Assembly: GCA_011375465.1 (NCBI GenBank)
Contig: DRZV01000101.1
Coordinates: 1 to 23,902 of the forward strand
Reading direction: 5' to 3'
From: Neomoorella mulderi
Lineage (GTDB): Bacteria; Bacillota; DSM-521; Neomoorellales; Neomoorellaceae
DNA length: 23,902 nt
Positions 6,923-15,784 of the stretch are shown here, piece after piece. The translations under genes were made by a program, and so were the position numbers. Each line of letters begins with the position of its first letter. Within the stretch, counting starts at the first letter, position 1. The notes under the pieces are model-generated. The model was given only the letters and a program-made list of their open reading frames with translations, was not told the DNA's origin and did not search any database.

Positions 6923-8002
6923 CTACAGTATAACCAATTCCCGGGGGGCACGGGTCAAAACCTCGGCCCCCCCTTCTTGCACCAGCACCATGTCCTCCAG
7001 CCGAACCCCTCCCTTTCCCGGCAGGTACACCCCCGGCTCCACCGTGATCACCATGCCCGGCTGCAGCTCCTCAGCAGACTTAGGTGAAAGGGAGGGGGAT
7101 TCATGGATCTCCATCCCCACCCCATGGCCTAAGCCGTGGACGAAGTATTCCCCGTAGCCCGCCCGGCAAAGGTGTTCCCGGGCTACCCTGTCCACCTCCT
7201 GAGCTTTGATCCCAGCCCTTATATGGTCGATGGCCTTCTCCTGGGCTTCCCTCACCAGGGCATGGATTTTGAACCACAGGGGGTCCACCGGGCCCAAAGC
7301 CAAGGTCCGGGTAAAATCAGAGCAGTAACCCCCGTAGGTGGCGCCGAAATCTAGCACCACCACATCCCCCGGTTGCAGCACCCGGTCTGAGGCCACGCCG
7401 TGGGGCAGGGCGGAACGGGGGCCGCTGGCCACAATGGTGGGGAAGGCCGGCCCCTCTGAGCCCCTCTTGCCCAAAAAATACTCCAACTCCAGCGCCCCGT
7501 CCCTCTCCCTCCATCCGGGTTGCAACCGCTCCGCAATGTAGCCAAAGCCCTCTTCCGCTATCCTCAAGGCCTTCTCGATGTTTTCCACCTCACCTGGCTC
7601 CTTCTGCTCTCTGAGCCTTTCCACCATCCTGCGGCAGGGCTTGACTTCCAGGGGCAGATTGAAACTCTCCTTATGCTGGATCAGATCCTGATAACAGGCA
7701 TAGCTCAGGTGTTCCCCTTCAAAGGATAGCTGCCGGATTTTAAGGGAAGCCAAGAGCTCCATCCTCTGCCTCCAGGGCTCCACCCCCAGCTCCACCAGGG
7801 TGAAATGGGGGGCCTCCCTGGAAGCCTGCTGGGTAAAACGGCCATCGGTGAGGAGGAATTGCTCCTCCTGGGTGATGAGGAGTTCTCCCCGGTCCCCGGT
7901 GAAGCCGCTTAAATAGCGGCAATTTTTGAGGTGGGTTATCCAGAGGGCTTCCACGTCTTCCCGGATCATGAGTTCCCTAAGCCTTTTTAAGCGCGGGAGC
8001 AA
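6923..8002 (-). CDS. pepP: Xaa-Pro aminopeptidase/dipeptidase, M24 family
   Basis: This 359-residue cytoplasmic metallopeptidase should remove N-terminal residues preceding proline. It has a creatinase-like N-terminal domain (1-130) and a pita-bread catalytic domain. All five expected metal ligands are visible: D218 and D229 (VLDFGATYGGYCSDF), H293 (HGLGHGVGMEIH), E322 (TVEPGVYLP) and E336 (VRLEDMV). The TTG start at 8002 follows GGAGGAGGG and overlaps the aroQ stop by 16 bases; the longer open frame upstream is only the aroQ shadow. PepP versus PepQ (dipeptidase) cannot be settled. The placement between aroQ and efp is a common clostridial arrangement. Confidence 0.93.
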   Translation of the reverse strand: MLPRLKRLRELMIREDVEALWITHLKNCRYLSGFTGDRGELLITQEEQFLLTDGRFTQQASREAPHFTLVELGVEPWRQRMELLASLKIRQLSFEGEHLSYACYQDLIQHKESFNLPLEVKPCRRMVERLREQKEPGEVENIEKALRIAEEGFGYIAERLQPGWRERDGALELEYFLGKRGSEGPAFPTIVASGPRSALPHGVASDRVLQPGDVVVLDFGATYGGYCSDFTRTLALGPVDPLWFKIHALVREAQEKAIDHIRAGIKAQEVDRVAREHLCRAGYGEYFVHGLGHGVGMEIHESPSLSPKSAEELQPGMVITVEPGVYLPGKGGVRLEDMVLVQEGGAEVLTRAPRELVIL

Positions 8003-8445
8003 TTTGTCCCTCCTCCCCTCACCAGCTCTATAGCCGCCAGCAAGGCCAGGCGGTAGCTCAGGGGGCCAAACCCCCCGATCACCCCGGTGACGGCGCCGGT
8101 GGTGACCATGTGCTGGCGGAACTCCTCCCTCCGGTAAACATTGGTCAGGTGCACTTCCACCACCGGACACTGCAAACAGAGGAGGGCATCCCTCAAAGCC
8201 AAGCTGTAGTGGGTCAGGGCCCCCGGGTTGATTATGACCGCATCCACCCCTTCCCTGGCGGCCTGAAGCTTGTCGATCAGGGCCCCTTCGTGGTTAGACT
8301 GAAAAAACTCCAGAGCCACCCCCCTTAACCGGGCCTCTTCCTGCAGCTGGGCTTCTATGGCCTCCAGGGTGGTGGTGCCGTAAATATGGGGTTCCCTTTT
8401 TCCCAGGAGATTCAGGTTGGGGCCGTTGATGACCAGGATCTTCAT
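7987..8445 (-). CDS. aroQ: 3-dehydroquinate dehydratase, type II
   Basis: This enzyme converts 3-dehydroquinate to 3-dehydroshikimate in the shikimate pathway as a dodecamer in the cytosol. The 152-residue protein has the family signature ILVINGPNLNLLGKREPHIYG with the catalytic Tyr. The conserved FFQSNHEGALID, IINPGALTHYSLALRDAL and VEVHLTNVYRREEFR blocks follow. The C-terminus is intact. The ATG at 8445 lacks a good ribosome-binding site; see the possible promoter just upstream. Confidence 0.96.
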   Translation of the reverse strand: MKILVINGPNLNLLGKREPHIYGTTTLEAIEAQLQEEARLRGVALEFFQSNHEGALIDKLQAAREGVDAVIINPGALTHYSLALRDALLCLQCPVVEVHLTNVYRREEFRQHMVTTGAVTGVIGGFGPLSYRLALLAAIELVRGGGTNCSRA

Positions 8446-8451
8446 GGTGCT

Positions 8452-8481
8452 ATTTTACCATAATGTTGCAACCTATTCCAA
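8452..8481 (-). promoter_or_regulatory. Possible aroQ promoter giving a leaderless transcript
   Basis: On the minus strand TTGGAA (8481-8476) and TAAAAT (8457-8452) are separated by 18 bases, close to a sigma-A promoter. Only six bases lie between the TAAAAT box and the aroQ ATG, and no Shine-Dalgarno is present there. If used, transcription would begin at or near the start codon. This rests on pattern alone. Confidence 0.4.
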
Positions 8482-8492
8482 CAAGCCTCGGA

Positions 8493-9839
8493 TCAGGACC
8501 CGCTTATGGTGAGGCCGGCCACCCTCAAAGTGGGCGAACCGGTGGAGCCGTAGAAGGTCAGGTCATTGCCCACCCTGTCCACGTTTTTTAGAACCTCGAT
8601 GATGTTGCCGGCGATGGCTACACCCCTTACAGGACGGGCCAGCTCCCCCTTTTCTATCCAAATGCCGCTGGCCCCCAAGGAGAAATCCCCGGATATGGGG
8701 TTGGCAGTGTGCATGCCCATTACTTCGGTGAGGTAAAGGCCTTCATTTATTTCTCGGATTATATCTTCCGGGGAGAGGATGCCGGGTTCCAGGTAAAAAT
8801 TAGTAGTACCTATGCGGGGAGGAGACTTGAAGGATGCCCGGCTGGCGTTTCCGGTGGAGCTGCGCCCCTCCTTGGCGGCGGTATAGGTGTTGTGGAGGAA
8901 GCCCTGCAGCTCCCCCTTCAAAACCAGGGGGGTCCTCTGGGTGGGCACCCCTTCCCCATCAAAGGGGCTGGAGCCTATACCCCCAGGTATTAGGCCATCA
9001 TCCCACAGGGTCAGGGCAGGGGAAGCCACCTGATGTCCCACTTTGCCCCTGAACAGGGATTTTCCCTTCTGGACCGCCTCTGCGGAGAGGGCCGGAGCCA
9101 GAAATTCTAAAAAGCTGACTGCCACATAGGGATCCAGCACCACAGGAGCCCTGCGGGTGGAAATCCTCCTGGCCCCCAACATGCGCACTGCTCTCTGGGC
9201 CCCCTCCCGGCCTATCTTGACAGGATCCAAATTTCTGTAATAGCGGTTATACATAAAGCCAAAACCTGTCTGGGCCTCTTCCCCTTCCAGGGCCACCAGA
9301 TAGATGCTGGCCCCGCACTGGGTTCCCCGGTAAAGGGCCTCTATACCCAGGGAATTATTCACCACCACCAGGTAGCGGGTTTCGCTGTAGCTGCAGCTTT
9401 CGGTGATCTTCACCCGGGGGTCATAGGCCCTGGCCTGGCGCTCTATCTCCATGGCCAGCTCTATCTTGTCCTTTACAGGTATGGCTTCTATTTCCTGATC
9501 CCACAAGGGGATATCTGGATATTCCTGGGAAGGCGGGGGCAAAACATTGTACTCGTCAGGGGTGGTCAGCCGGGAGTTTTCCAAGGCCTCTTCCACCAGC
9601 TCTTCCAGGGAGGCGGGATTAAAATCATCGGTAAAGGCGAAGCCCAGCCGGCCTTCCCTTATTAGCCGCAGGCCCAAGCCCCTTTCCTGGGCCTGGGTCA
9701 AGGCCTCTATCTCTTGATCCCGGATCTCTACCTCCAGGCTCTCCTCAGCCACCAAAAAGGCCTCGGCCAAGGCCCCCTTTGCGTGGGCCCTTTCCACCAC
9801 CCCCCGGGCTAGATCTATATATTCCTTCTCTGACTTCAT
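8493..9839 (-). CDS. tldE: TldE/PmbA-type metalloprotease partner subunit
   Basis: This 448-residue protein is the PmbA/TldE half of the TldD-TldE heterodimer, a cytoplasmic zinc protease that degrades unfolded peptides and matures some ribosomally made peptides. It lacks the HExxxH motif, as expected for this subunit. It carries the family blocks GLRLIREGRLGFAFTDDF near residues 50-70, SSPFDGEGVPTQRT, STGNASRASFKSPP and the C-terminal GNDLTFYGSTGSPTLRV. The ATG at 9839 overlaps the tldD stop by 4 bases, which suggests coupled, matched production of the two subunits. Confidence 0.93.
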   Translation of the reverse strand: MKSEKEYIDLARGVVERAHAKGALAEAFLVAEESLEVEIRDQEIEALTQAQERGLGLRLIREGRLGFAFTDDFNPASLEELVEEALENSRLTTPDEYNVLPPPSQEYPDIPLWDQEIEAIPVKDKIELAMEIERQARAYDPRVKITESCSYSETRYLVVVNNSLGIEALYRGTQCGASIYLVALEGEEAQTGFGFMYNRYYRNLDPVKIGREGAQRAVRMLGARRISTRRAPVVLDPYVAVSFLEFLAPALSAEAVQKGKSLFRGKVGHQVASPALTLWDDGLIPGGIGSSPFDGEGVPTQRTPLVLKGELQGFLHNTYTAAKEGRSSTGNASRASFKSPPRIGTTNFYLEPGILSPEDIIREINEGLYLTEVMGMHTANPISGDFSLGASGIWIEKGELARPVRGVAIAGNIIEVLKNVDRVGNDLTFYGSTGSPTLRVAGLTISGS

Positions 9840-11239
9840 TGTTTTTTCCCCTCCTCTGGCAGAAGGCCGCCCACAATTATCTCCGGGATGCGGATGGTGG
9901 GCTGGGCATCTCCCACCGGCACCCCTTGTCCGTCTTTACCGCACACCCCCAGGGCAAACCCCAGATCATTTCCCACCCTGTCGATGATCTTCAAAACTTC
10001 AGGTCCGTTCCCGGTCAGGGTGGCGCCCCTCACCAGGGGACCCAGCTGCCCCCCCTGTATGAGGTAACCCTCTGCCACTTCAAAGACGAAATCCCCGGTT
10101 ACGGTATTGACCTGTCCTCCCCCCATGCGCTTTACCAGCAGGCCATGGGGGGTGTCCCTCAAGATGTCCTCGGGGCGGTCTTCCCCAGGGGCTATGAAGG
10201 TATTGCTCATGCGGGGGATGGGCCGATATTGATAGGATTCTCTCCTGCCGTTGCCGGTGGAAGCCCGGCCCTCCTTCCTGGCGGTGAGGTAATCGTAAAG
10301 GTATTCCTTTAGGACCCCCTTCTCGATGAGCACCGTTCTCTGGGCAGGAGTGCCCTCATCGTCAAAACGGTAGGATCCGTACTTTCCCGGCAGGGTGGGG
10401 TCGTCTATCACCGTGATCAAAGGGGAGGCCACCATCTGGCCCTTTTTACCCGAGTATACCGAGAGCTGTTTTTGCACTAGATCCGCCTCTAATCCGTGGC
10501 CGCAGGCCTCATGGATCATGGTTCCCCCCGCCTCCCCCGACATGATCACAGGCATTTTCCCGGCGGGAGCGGGAGGAGCGGTCAGCAGGGCCACAGCCCT
10601 CCTGGCAGCCTGGCAAGCTTTTTCCAGGGGATCTACTTCCTGGAATATCTCCCATCCCTTATGCCCCCCTATGGTCTCCATGGCGGTCTGGATTATCTGC
10701 CCGTCAGAGGCTATGACCTGGATCACCAGGCGGCAGCGGAGGCGTTCGTCCTCCACCAGGACGCCCTCGCTGTTGGCTATGGTGACCTGCTGAACGCCGT
10801 CTCCGTAGCCCACCACCACCTGCACCACCCGGGGATCCACCTGGCGGGCGGCAGAGTTTACCTGGAGCACCAGATCCACCTTGCGCTTTACCTCCACCTG
10901 GTCGGGCCTCTCCTTGATGACAAACTCCACGGGGCTGGGAGGGCGGGTTAAAACCAACTCCCGGGCTTGGCCTGGAGCCAGGACCCGGGCCACCTCTTGG
11001 GCCAGGGAGATCAGGGTCTCCTTATGAAGATGGGTGGTATAGCCGTAGGCGGTCTTATCCCCCTTCAGCACCCTTATGCCTGCCCCCTGATCCCTTCCGG
11101 TTATCAACCCTTCTATTTTGTTGTCCTCGCAGCTTATGTTGGTGATATCCCTTCTCTCTATAAAGATCTCGGCGAAATCCCCGCCTGCCGCCAGGGCGGC
11201 AGCCAGGATTTCCCGCAAGGCGTCTTCGGAGAAAAACAA
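9836..11239 (-). CDS. tldD: TldD-type zinc metalloprotease catalytic subunit
   Basis: This catalytic subunit of the TldD-TldE protease carries the HExxxH-type zinc motif (HEACGHGLEAD, about residues 243-253). It also has the downstream cysteine ligand region GVCGKDGQ with the following PVGDAQPT. Other family blocks are GSYRFDDEGTPAQRT and STGNGRRESYQ. I prefer the TTG at 11239, which has GAGGAGG six bases upstream, over the TTG at 11254, where that site would lie inside the gene. The product is then 467 residues, the usual size. It sits 32 bases after comEC. Confidence 0.92.
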   Translation of the reverse strand: MFFSEDALREILAAALAAGGDFAEIFIERRDITNISCEDNKIEGLITGRDQGAGIRVLKGDKTAYGYTTHLHKETLISLAQEVARVLAPGQARELVLTRPPSPVEFVIKERPDQVEVKRKVDLVLQVNSAARQVDPRVVQVVVGYGDGVQQVTIANSEGVLVEDERLRCRLVIQVIASDGQIIQTAMETIGGHKGWEIFQEVDPLEKACQAARRAVALLTAPPAPAGKMPVIMSGEAGGTMIHEACGHGLEADLVQKQLSVYSGKKGQMVASPLITVIDDPTLPGKYGSYRFDDEGTPAQRTVLIEKGVLKEYLYDYLTARKEGRASTGNGRRESYQYRPIPRMSNTFIAPGEDRPEDILRDTPHGLLVKRMGGGQVNTVTGDFVFEVAEGYLIQGGQLGPLVRGATLTGNGPEVLKIIDRVGNDLGFALGVCGKDGQGVPVGDAQPTIRIPEIIVGGLLPEEGKKQ

Positions 11240-11271
11240 AATATCCCTCCTCAACCTTGAGATCGGCCTCC

Positions 11272-13725
11272 CTAGTATAATTCAAGCCCGGGAAGAATAT
11301 TCCTGCTCCCAGGGCAGCACCTGAAGGGGAGAACCGCCCTCTCCCCTTTGGGGGCCGGCCTTATGGTGCGCACCCAAAAACGCTGGCCGTCGGTTTTAAA
11401 GATTATGGCCCCTTGCTGATCGGTGCGGTACAAGTCTGCTCCTCTGGCTTGCCAATACTTTATTATCTTGGGAGAAGGGTGGCCGTAGATATTCCTTTCT
11501 CCTACGGAAAAAACCACCGCTTTGGGGGTGAGCCTTTTAAAAAATTCCTCCTCCCAGCTGTAGGGGCTGCCGTGATGGGGCACCTTATACACCGTACAAT
11601 TGAAATCCACCCCCCTCCTCACCATGTCCGCCATGCCCGCCCTCTCCACGTCCCCGGTTAAAAGCAGGCTGAATTTTCCGTAGCTCACCTTGATAACCAG
11701 GCAGTTGTCGTTGTTGAAGTCCCTGGTGCCCTCTATGGGGTGTCTGGGGTGCAGTACCTGGATATCCACTTCGGGGTCGAGATGAATCCTGTCTCCTGCC
11801 CTCACTTCCCGATAGGGGATTTTCCGGGCCTCCAGTTCCCGAAGAAAGGGCTGATAATCCTCCTTCTGGACACCCCATAAAGGGGGCAGGACCACCAGGG
11901 ATACGGGTAGTTCCTTCACCACGGCGAAGAGCCCGCCCAGATGGTCCCAGTCGGCATGGGTGCTCACCACCAGGTCCACCCTCTTCACCCCTTGGCGCCG
12001 CAGCACCGGCACGGTTATTTTCTCCCCCACGTCGAAATCGCTGCCCGGACTACCTCCGCCGTCCACCAGGATGTTTTTGCCCCCAGGGGTGCGCAGGTAC
12101 ACGGCGTCGCCCTGGCCCACGTCTATAAAGACCACCTCAAGGCGGCGGCCCTCCCAGGGCCAACAGAAGGCCACCAGGGGAATAAAGATAAGGCAGATCC
12201 CCAAAATCATCTGGGGGCGGTGCCAGCTCCACAGGGCCTGCCAAGGCAGCTCCCTCCGTCTCACATAGAGCTCCCTCACAGCCACCAGGACCAAATAATA
12301 GGCCAGGATCTGGGCCACAGAGATGGAGGGCAGATGGAGGAGGATTCCCGGTATCCGGGACAGGGTATGCAATACCCCCAACAGCACCTTTATCAAGGGT
12401 TCCAGGGAAGCGAAGAGCACCACCCCTAAAGAAGGCCATAGGAGGGAGAGGAAAAAGGCCGCCAGCCCCACCACCAGGGCGCAGCCTATAAAGCCTACAG
12501 CCACCACATTGCCCAATATGCCCAGGAGGGGGAGGTAGCCGAAATAGTATCCGATCAGGGGCCAGAGGGCCAGCTGGGCCCCCATCACCACCGCCAGATA
12601 GGAGCGCCAGGGAGGGAGCTTTTTCAAAAGGCCGTCCACCAGGGGATAGAGATAGACGATACCCAAGGTGCCCAGAAAGGAGAGCTGGAAACCCACGTCC
12701 AGGAGGGAGCGGGGTCTCCAGCCCAGGATCACGAGGGCAGCTAGGCCTAGGGCAGAGTAGAAATCCCTCCGTTCCCCCAGGATGTAGGCCACCAGCCCCA
12801 GGGAAGCCATAATCACCGCCCTGGTGACCGCAGGACGCCAACCCACCAGGGCAGCGTAAAAGACCAGCAGGCATATGCACAGGGCCACGGCGGTCCTGGG
12901 CCTACATCCTAGGAGCCCGGCCAGCCCCATGAAAAAGAGGATCACGAAGCCCACATGGAAGCCGCTAACCGCGAAGAAGTGCACCACTCCTAAGGTTTTA
13001 AAGGCTTCCCGGTCCTCTTCCCCCAGTTCCTGAGGGCTGCCCAGGAGCACACCCTTTAGAACCCCTGCCACCTGGGGAGAAGTGCCCTGTTCTATGGCAG
13101 CCATCCCCCGGGATCGGGCCCAGGAAGCCAGCTTCTGCAGGGGATTGCCCCAGGAAGAACCCAGCTTTTCTATTTTGCCCGGTTCACCCACCACCACTTG
13201 GTGGTAGATATACTGCCGGGTCAAATAGGCAGCGTAGTCCATATCCCCTGGGTTGCGGGGACCTGGAGGGGCGGTGAGCTGTCCGTGTATCTTTAAAATA
13301 TCGCCGTATCCATAGAGGGGATAGCCCTTTTCCCGGGGCCTCAGCACCACCAGCTGGATTTTCTCCCCGACCTTCCTGGTATAGGCCCCCTGCCTTATCT
13401 CCGCCAGCCTTAAGACATATACGTCCCTTTTGGGGTAAGCCCTAGGTTCCTCCACCACCTGTCCCACTAAATCTAAATGGGTATCCCTTTCCCTGTAAAG
13501 GCGGGTTCCCCGGTAGGCCAGATCCCAGGAGCCCCAGAACATTCCCCAACTTAAAAAAGCCAAAAGGAGGCATGTCCTGCCCCAAGGGCGAGAAAGAGAA
13601 AAACAGGCCCTGGCGGAAAAGGCCAGCGCTCCTGGCAGGAACCACCAGGGATTGAAATGGCCGTAAAAGGAAAGCATAAGCCCCAGAGCAAAGGCCGCGG
13701 CTATCTGGAATAAAAAGGAATTCAT
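11272..13725 (-). CDS. comEC: ComEC/Rec2 DNA-uptake channel protein
   Basis: This 817-residue polytopic membrane protein carries transforming single-stranded DNA across the cytoplasmic membrane. An N-terminal membrane and OB-like domain (DUF4131 type, about 20-170) comes first. The competence domain with many helices follows (about 215-480, including HFFAVSGFHVGFVILFF and GWRPAVTRAVIMASLG). The C-terminal metallo-beta-lactamase-like domain has FIDVGQGDAVYLRT, HADWDH at about 590-595, LLTGDVE and VPHHGS. The MBL motifs look complete, consistent with a nuclease role for the non-transported strand. ATG at 13725 with AAAAGGA upstream; comEA ends 10 bases before. No lesion in 2.4 kb. Confidence 0.95.
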   Translation of the reverse strand: MNSFLFQIAAAFALGLMLSFYGHFNPWWFLPGALAFSARACFSLSRPWGRTCLLLAFLSWGMFWGSWDLAYRGTRLYRERDTHLDLVGQVVEEPRAYPKRDVYVLRLAEIRQGAYTRKVGEKIQLVVLRPREKGYPLYGYGDILKIHGQLTAPPGPRNPGDMDYAAYLTRQYIYHQVVVGEPGKIEKLGSSWGNPLQKLASWARSRGMAAIEQGTSPQVAGVLKGVLLGSPQELGEEDREAFKTLGVVHFFAVSGFHVGFVILFFMGLAGLLGCRPRTAVALCICLLVFYAALVGWRPAVTRAVIMASLGLVAYILGERRDFYSALGLAALVILGWRPRSLLDVGFQLSFLGTLGIVYLYPLVDGLLKKLPPWRSYLAVVMGAQLALWPLIGYYFGYLPLLGILGNVVAVGFIGCALVVGLAAFFLSLLWPSLGVVLFASLEPLIKVLLGVLHTLSRIPGILLHLPSISVAQILAYYLVLVAVRELYVRRRELPWQALWSWHRPQMILGICLIFIPLVAFCWPWEGRRLEVVFIDVGQGDAVYLRTPGGKNILVDGGGSPGSDFDVGEKITVPVLRRQGVKRVDLVVSTHADWDHLGGLFAVVKELPVSLVVLPPLWGVQKEDYQPFLRELEARKIPYREVRAGDRIHLDPEVDIQVLHPRHPIEGTRDFNNDNCLVIKVSYGKFSLLLTGDVERAGMADMVRRGVDFNCTVYKVPHHGSPYSWEEEFFKRLTPKAVVFSVGERNIYGHPSPKIIKYWQARGADLYRTDQQGAIIFKTDGQRFWVRTIRPAPKGERAVLPFRCCPGSRNILPGLELY

Positions 13726-13735
13726 GATGGTCCTT

Positions 13736-14347
13736 TTAATTGACCGTTATTTTATCTTTTATCTCTTCGAATTTTTTGGGGCCTATGCCCCTCACGTTCT
13801 TTATATCCTCTACACTGCGGAAGGGCTTCTGCTGCCGGTATTCGATTATCCTCCGGGCCAGGGCCGGACCTATACCTGGAAGGGCCTTGAGCTCCTGCTC
13901 CGAGGCGGTGTTTATGTTCACCTTGCCTCCCCCGCCTTTCTGGACCCCACCCCACCCACCGGTCAAAACGGGGAGGGCCTCCCCCCGCCTGGGGACGTAT
14001 ATCTTCTGGCCGTCCTGAAGGGTAGCGGCCAGGTTCAGGGCATGGGGGTCAGCCTCCGGGAGGACTCCTGCCTGATCCAGGGCTTCGTGGACCCTGGCTC
14101 CCCGGGGCAGCCTATAAACCCCGGGCCTTTCCACCGCCCCTGATATATGGACAACGATGAACTCAGGCTCCTTCTCCTGGGACGAATCTGGAGCCTGGTC
14201 CTGAGACTCTTCCCCCGTTATCACCACAGGGACCTCCCCTTTGCCAGATGCTTTCCCGTAGAGGATCCCCCCTCCCACCAGGAGGGCCGCTGCCAGGATA
14301 ACCGCCACCCAGCGAACCTTGGGGTCCCATTCCCAAGGGCTCAACAT
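13736..14347 (-). CDS. comEA: ComEA DNA receptor (SLBB plus helix-hairpin-helix)
   Basis: This 203-residue membrane-anchored protein has an N-terminal transmembrane segment (VAVILAAALLVGGGILYG). A SLBB domain follows (VHISGAVERPGVYRLPRG, about 80-140). The C-terminal DNA-binding (HhH)2 domain reads VNINTASEQELKALPGIGP and continues to FRSVEDIKNVRGIGPKKFE. ComEA binds double-stranded DNA outside the membrane and hands it to ComEC. The ATG at 14347 follows GGGAGGGA. The comEA-comEC pair is the classic competence module and here lies directly downstream of the pilus genes. Confidence 0.95.
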   Translation of the reverse strand: MLSPWEWDPKVRWVAVILAAALLVGGGILYGKASGKGEVPVVITGEESQDQAPDSSQEKEPEFIVVHISGAVERPGVYRLPRGARVHEALDQAGVLPEADPHALNLAATLQDGQKIYVPRRGEALPVLTGGWGGVQKGGGGKVNINTASEQELKALPGIGPALARRIIEYRQQKPFRSVEDIKNVRGIGPKKFEEIKDKITVN

Positions 14348-14396
14348 GCCAGTCCCTCCCTGACAGTTTTTAAGTTGAATTGTCCCTGGAGCTCAG

Positions 14397-14987
14397 CTAT
14401 TTTTCCCCATACGGCGAAGGGGCGGTGATGAGGTGCTCGGCCTTCATATCAGGATATTTTTCCCAATTACCTGTGAACCCTCCTTCCGTAGGTTTATCCG
14501 ATAAAATCAGCCTGCCCTTCACGTTCACCCGGATAAACCGGGAAGAAGGTCCGCTCTTCAGGGCCAGGGCCTTGTTGCCAAAAGTAGAGGTTGAACCCCT
14601 AAATTCCAAAACATGATAAGCCCTCTCCTGGGGATGGTAAATAGTGGAAGCATAGAACTCCACCCCCGGGGGAAGATGCTTTAAACAGCGATCTTCTGGC
14701 CCTGGCCCTTCCTTTAGGTAACCGTCGTTATAAAACCAGATTCGGACCGTCTCTCCGGTGGAAAAGGCTTCCTCCTGGGCTAAACGGAGGTCCTGGAGCA
14801 CCTCCACGCCGGTAAGGGCCAGGAGTTGCTGCCTTAGAAGGGTAGCGCAGGCGTAGGTGGTTCCTCCCGCCAAAAGGGTGACCAGGAGCAGGACCACCAC
14901 CACCTCCAATAGGGTGAAGCCTGCAGGCTCCTTCCCGTTGGCCTTACGGCAAGGGAATCTCAAAACCCCAGGTATCTCAAATACCAT
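14397..14987 (-). CDS. GspH/FimT-like pseudopilin
   Basis: This 196-residue protein has a 23-residue leader ending in PAG, then the prepilin motif G/FTLLE with Glu at +5, and a hydrophobic helix VVVVLLLVTLLAGG. The rest looks like a GspH/FimT-type globular domain: QDLRLAQEEAFSTGETVRIWF and later FIRVNVKGRLILSDK. It is probably a minor pilin processed by the adjacent prepilin peptidase. The ATG at 14987 lies within the end of the pilD gene (28-base overlap). The open frame continues upstream to 15569, but that part is the antiphase of pilD. Its exact role (initiation or DNA binding) is not known. Confidence 0.85.
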   Translation of the reverse strand: MVFEIPGVLRFPCRKANGKEPAGFTLLEVVVVLLLVTLLAGGTTYACATLLRQQLLALTGVEVLQDLRLAQEEAFSTGETVRIWFYNDGYLKEGPGPEDRCLKHLPPGVEFYASTIYHPQERAYHVLEFRGSTSTFGNKALALKSGPSSRFIRVNVKGRLILSDKPTEGGFTGNWEKYPDMKAEHLITAPSPYGEK

Positions 14988-15712
14988 GCCCAGATTTCCT
15001 TTCCATAAAAGAGGGACAGGAAAAAGCCCAGGGCCAAAAAAGGTCCCAAGGGGATGAAGTCCTTGCGCCTTTTTATACCCAAGGCCATCAGGATCAGCCC
15101 CACCACGCCGGCCAGGAAGCAGCCCAGGAACATGCCCAGGAAGGTCCAGGGCCACCCCAGGTAGAGCCCCACCACCGCCGACAGCTTCACGTCTCCTCCC
15201 CCCAGGGGGCTGATCAAGGCCAGGAAAGATAAAAATCCCCCTGTAACCCCGGCCCCCAGCAAGGCGGACCTGAAGTCCACGTCCCTGGCCAGGAGCCCCA
15301 GGGGGAGGGAGAGCACCAGCATCACCAGGACCAGGCGGTTGGGGATTAGATAGTGCTCTAGATCGGTGAAGGAGGCCACCAGGAGGCAGGCCAGAAGGAA
15401 GTAATATTTCAGCGCCACAAAGCTGGGTCCAAAACGGTAAGCCACCGCCAGGACCAGAAGCCCGCTCAGCAGTTCCACCAGGGGGTAACGCCAGGAGATG
15501 GGGCCGCTGCAATAACGGCAACGGCCCCGCAGCCATATGTAGCTCAGCAGGGGTATCAGATCGTACCACCTTAAGGTCTCGCCGCAGGCAGGGCAGCGGG
15601 AGCGGCCCCAGACTATCCCTTCTCCCCGGGGAAGGCGGTAGATCACCACGTTCAAAAAGCTGCCCACCATCAGGCCCAGCAGGAAAGAAAAGGCCAAAAA
15701 CAGATAGAGCAA
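14960..15712 (-). CDS. pilD: Prepilin peptidase / N-methyltransferase (PilD/ComC)
   Basis: This 250-residue polytopic membrane enzyme cleaves type IV prepilin leaders and methylates the new N-terminus. An N-terminal helix (LFLAFSFLLGLMVGSFLNV) leads to the methyltransferase-linked domain with two CxxC pairs (CPAC and CRYC). Aspartic protease residues lie in SFTDLEHYLIPNR and GGGDVKLSAVVGL. The TTG at 15712 is the likely start, with AAGGGG about 8 bases upstream. The bifunctional layout with four cysteines is complete. Confidence 0.93.
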   Translation of the reverse strand: MLYLFLAFSFLLGLMVGSFLNVVIYRLPRGEGIVWGRSRCPACGETLRWYDLIPLLSYIWLRGRCRYCSGPISWRYPLVELLSGLLVLAVAYRFGPSFVALKYYFLLACLLVASFTDLEHYLIPNRLVLVMLVLSLPLGLLARDVDFRSALLGAGVTGGFLSFLALISPLGGGDVKLSAVVGLYLGWPWTFLGMFLGCFLAGVVGLILMALGIKRRKDFIPLGPFLALGFFLSLFYGKEIWAWYLRYLGF

Positions 15713-15784
15713 TGTCCTAGCCCCTTTTCAGCTATCCTGGCAGCTACATATTTTTTCTCTATGGGGATGAAATATCCTGTCGGA

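Noticed and set aside
12137..12880. A 247-codon open frame inside comEC in another minus-strand frame.
   Set aside because: Low-complexity Pro/Gly-rich translation; comEC is intact across it with clear domains.
14988..15569. The upstream extension of the pseudopilin open frame (to 15569).
   Set aside because: It is the out-of-frame reading of pilD; the prepilin leader starts at the ATG at 14987.
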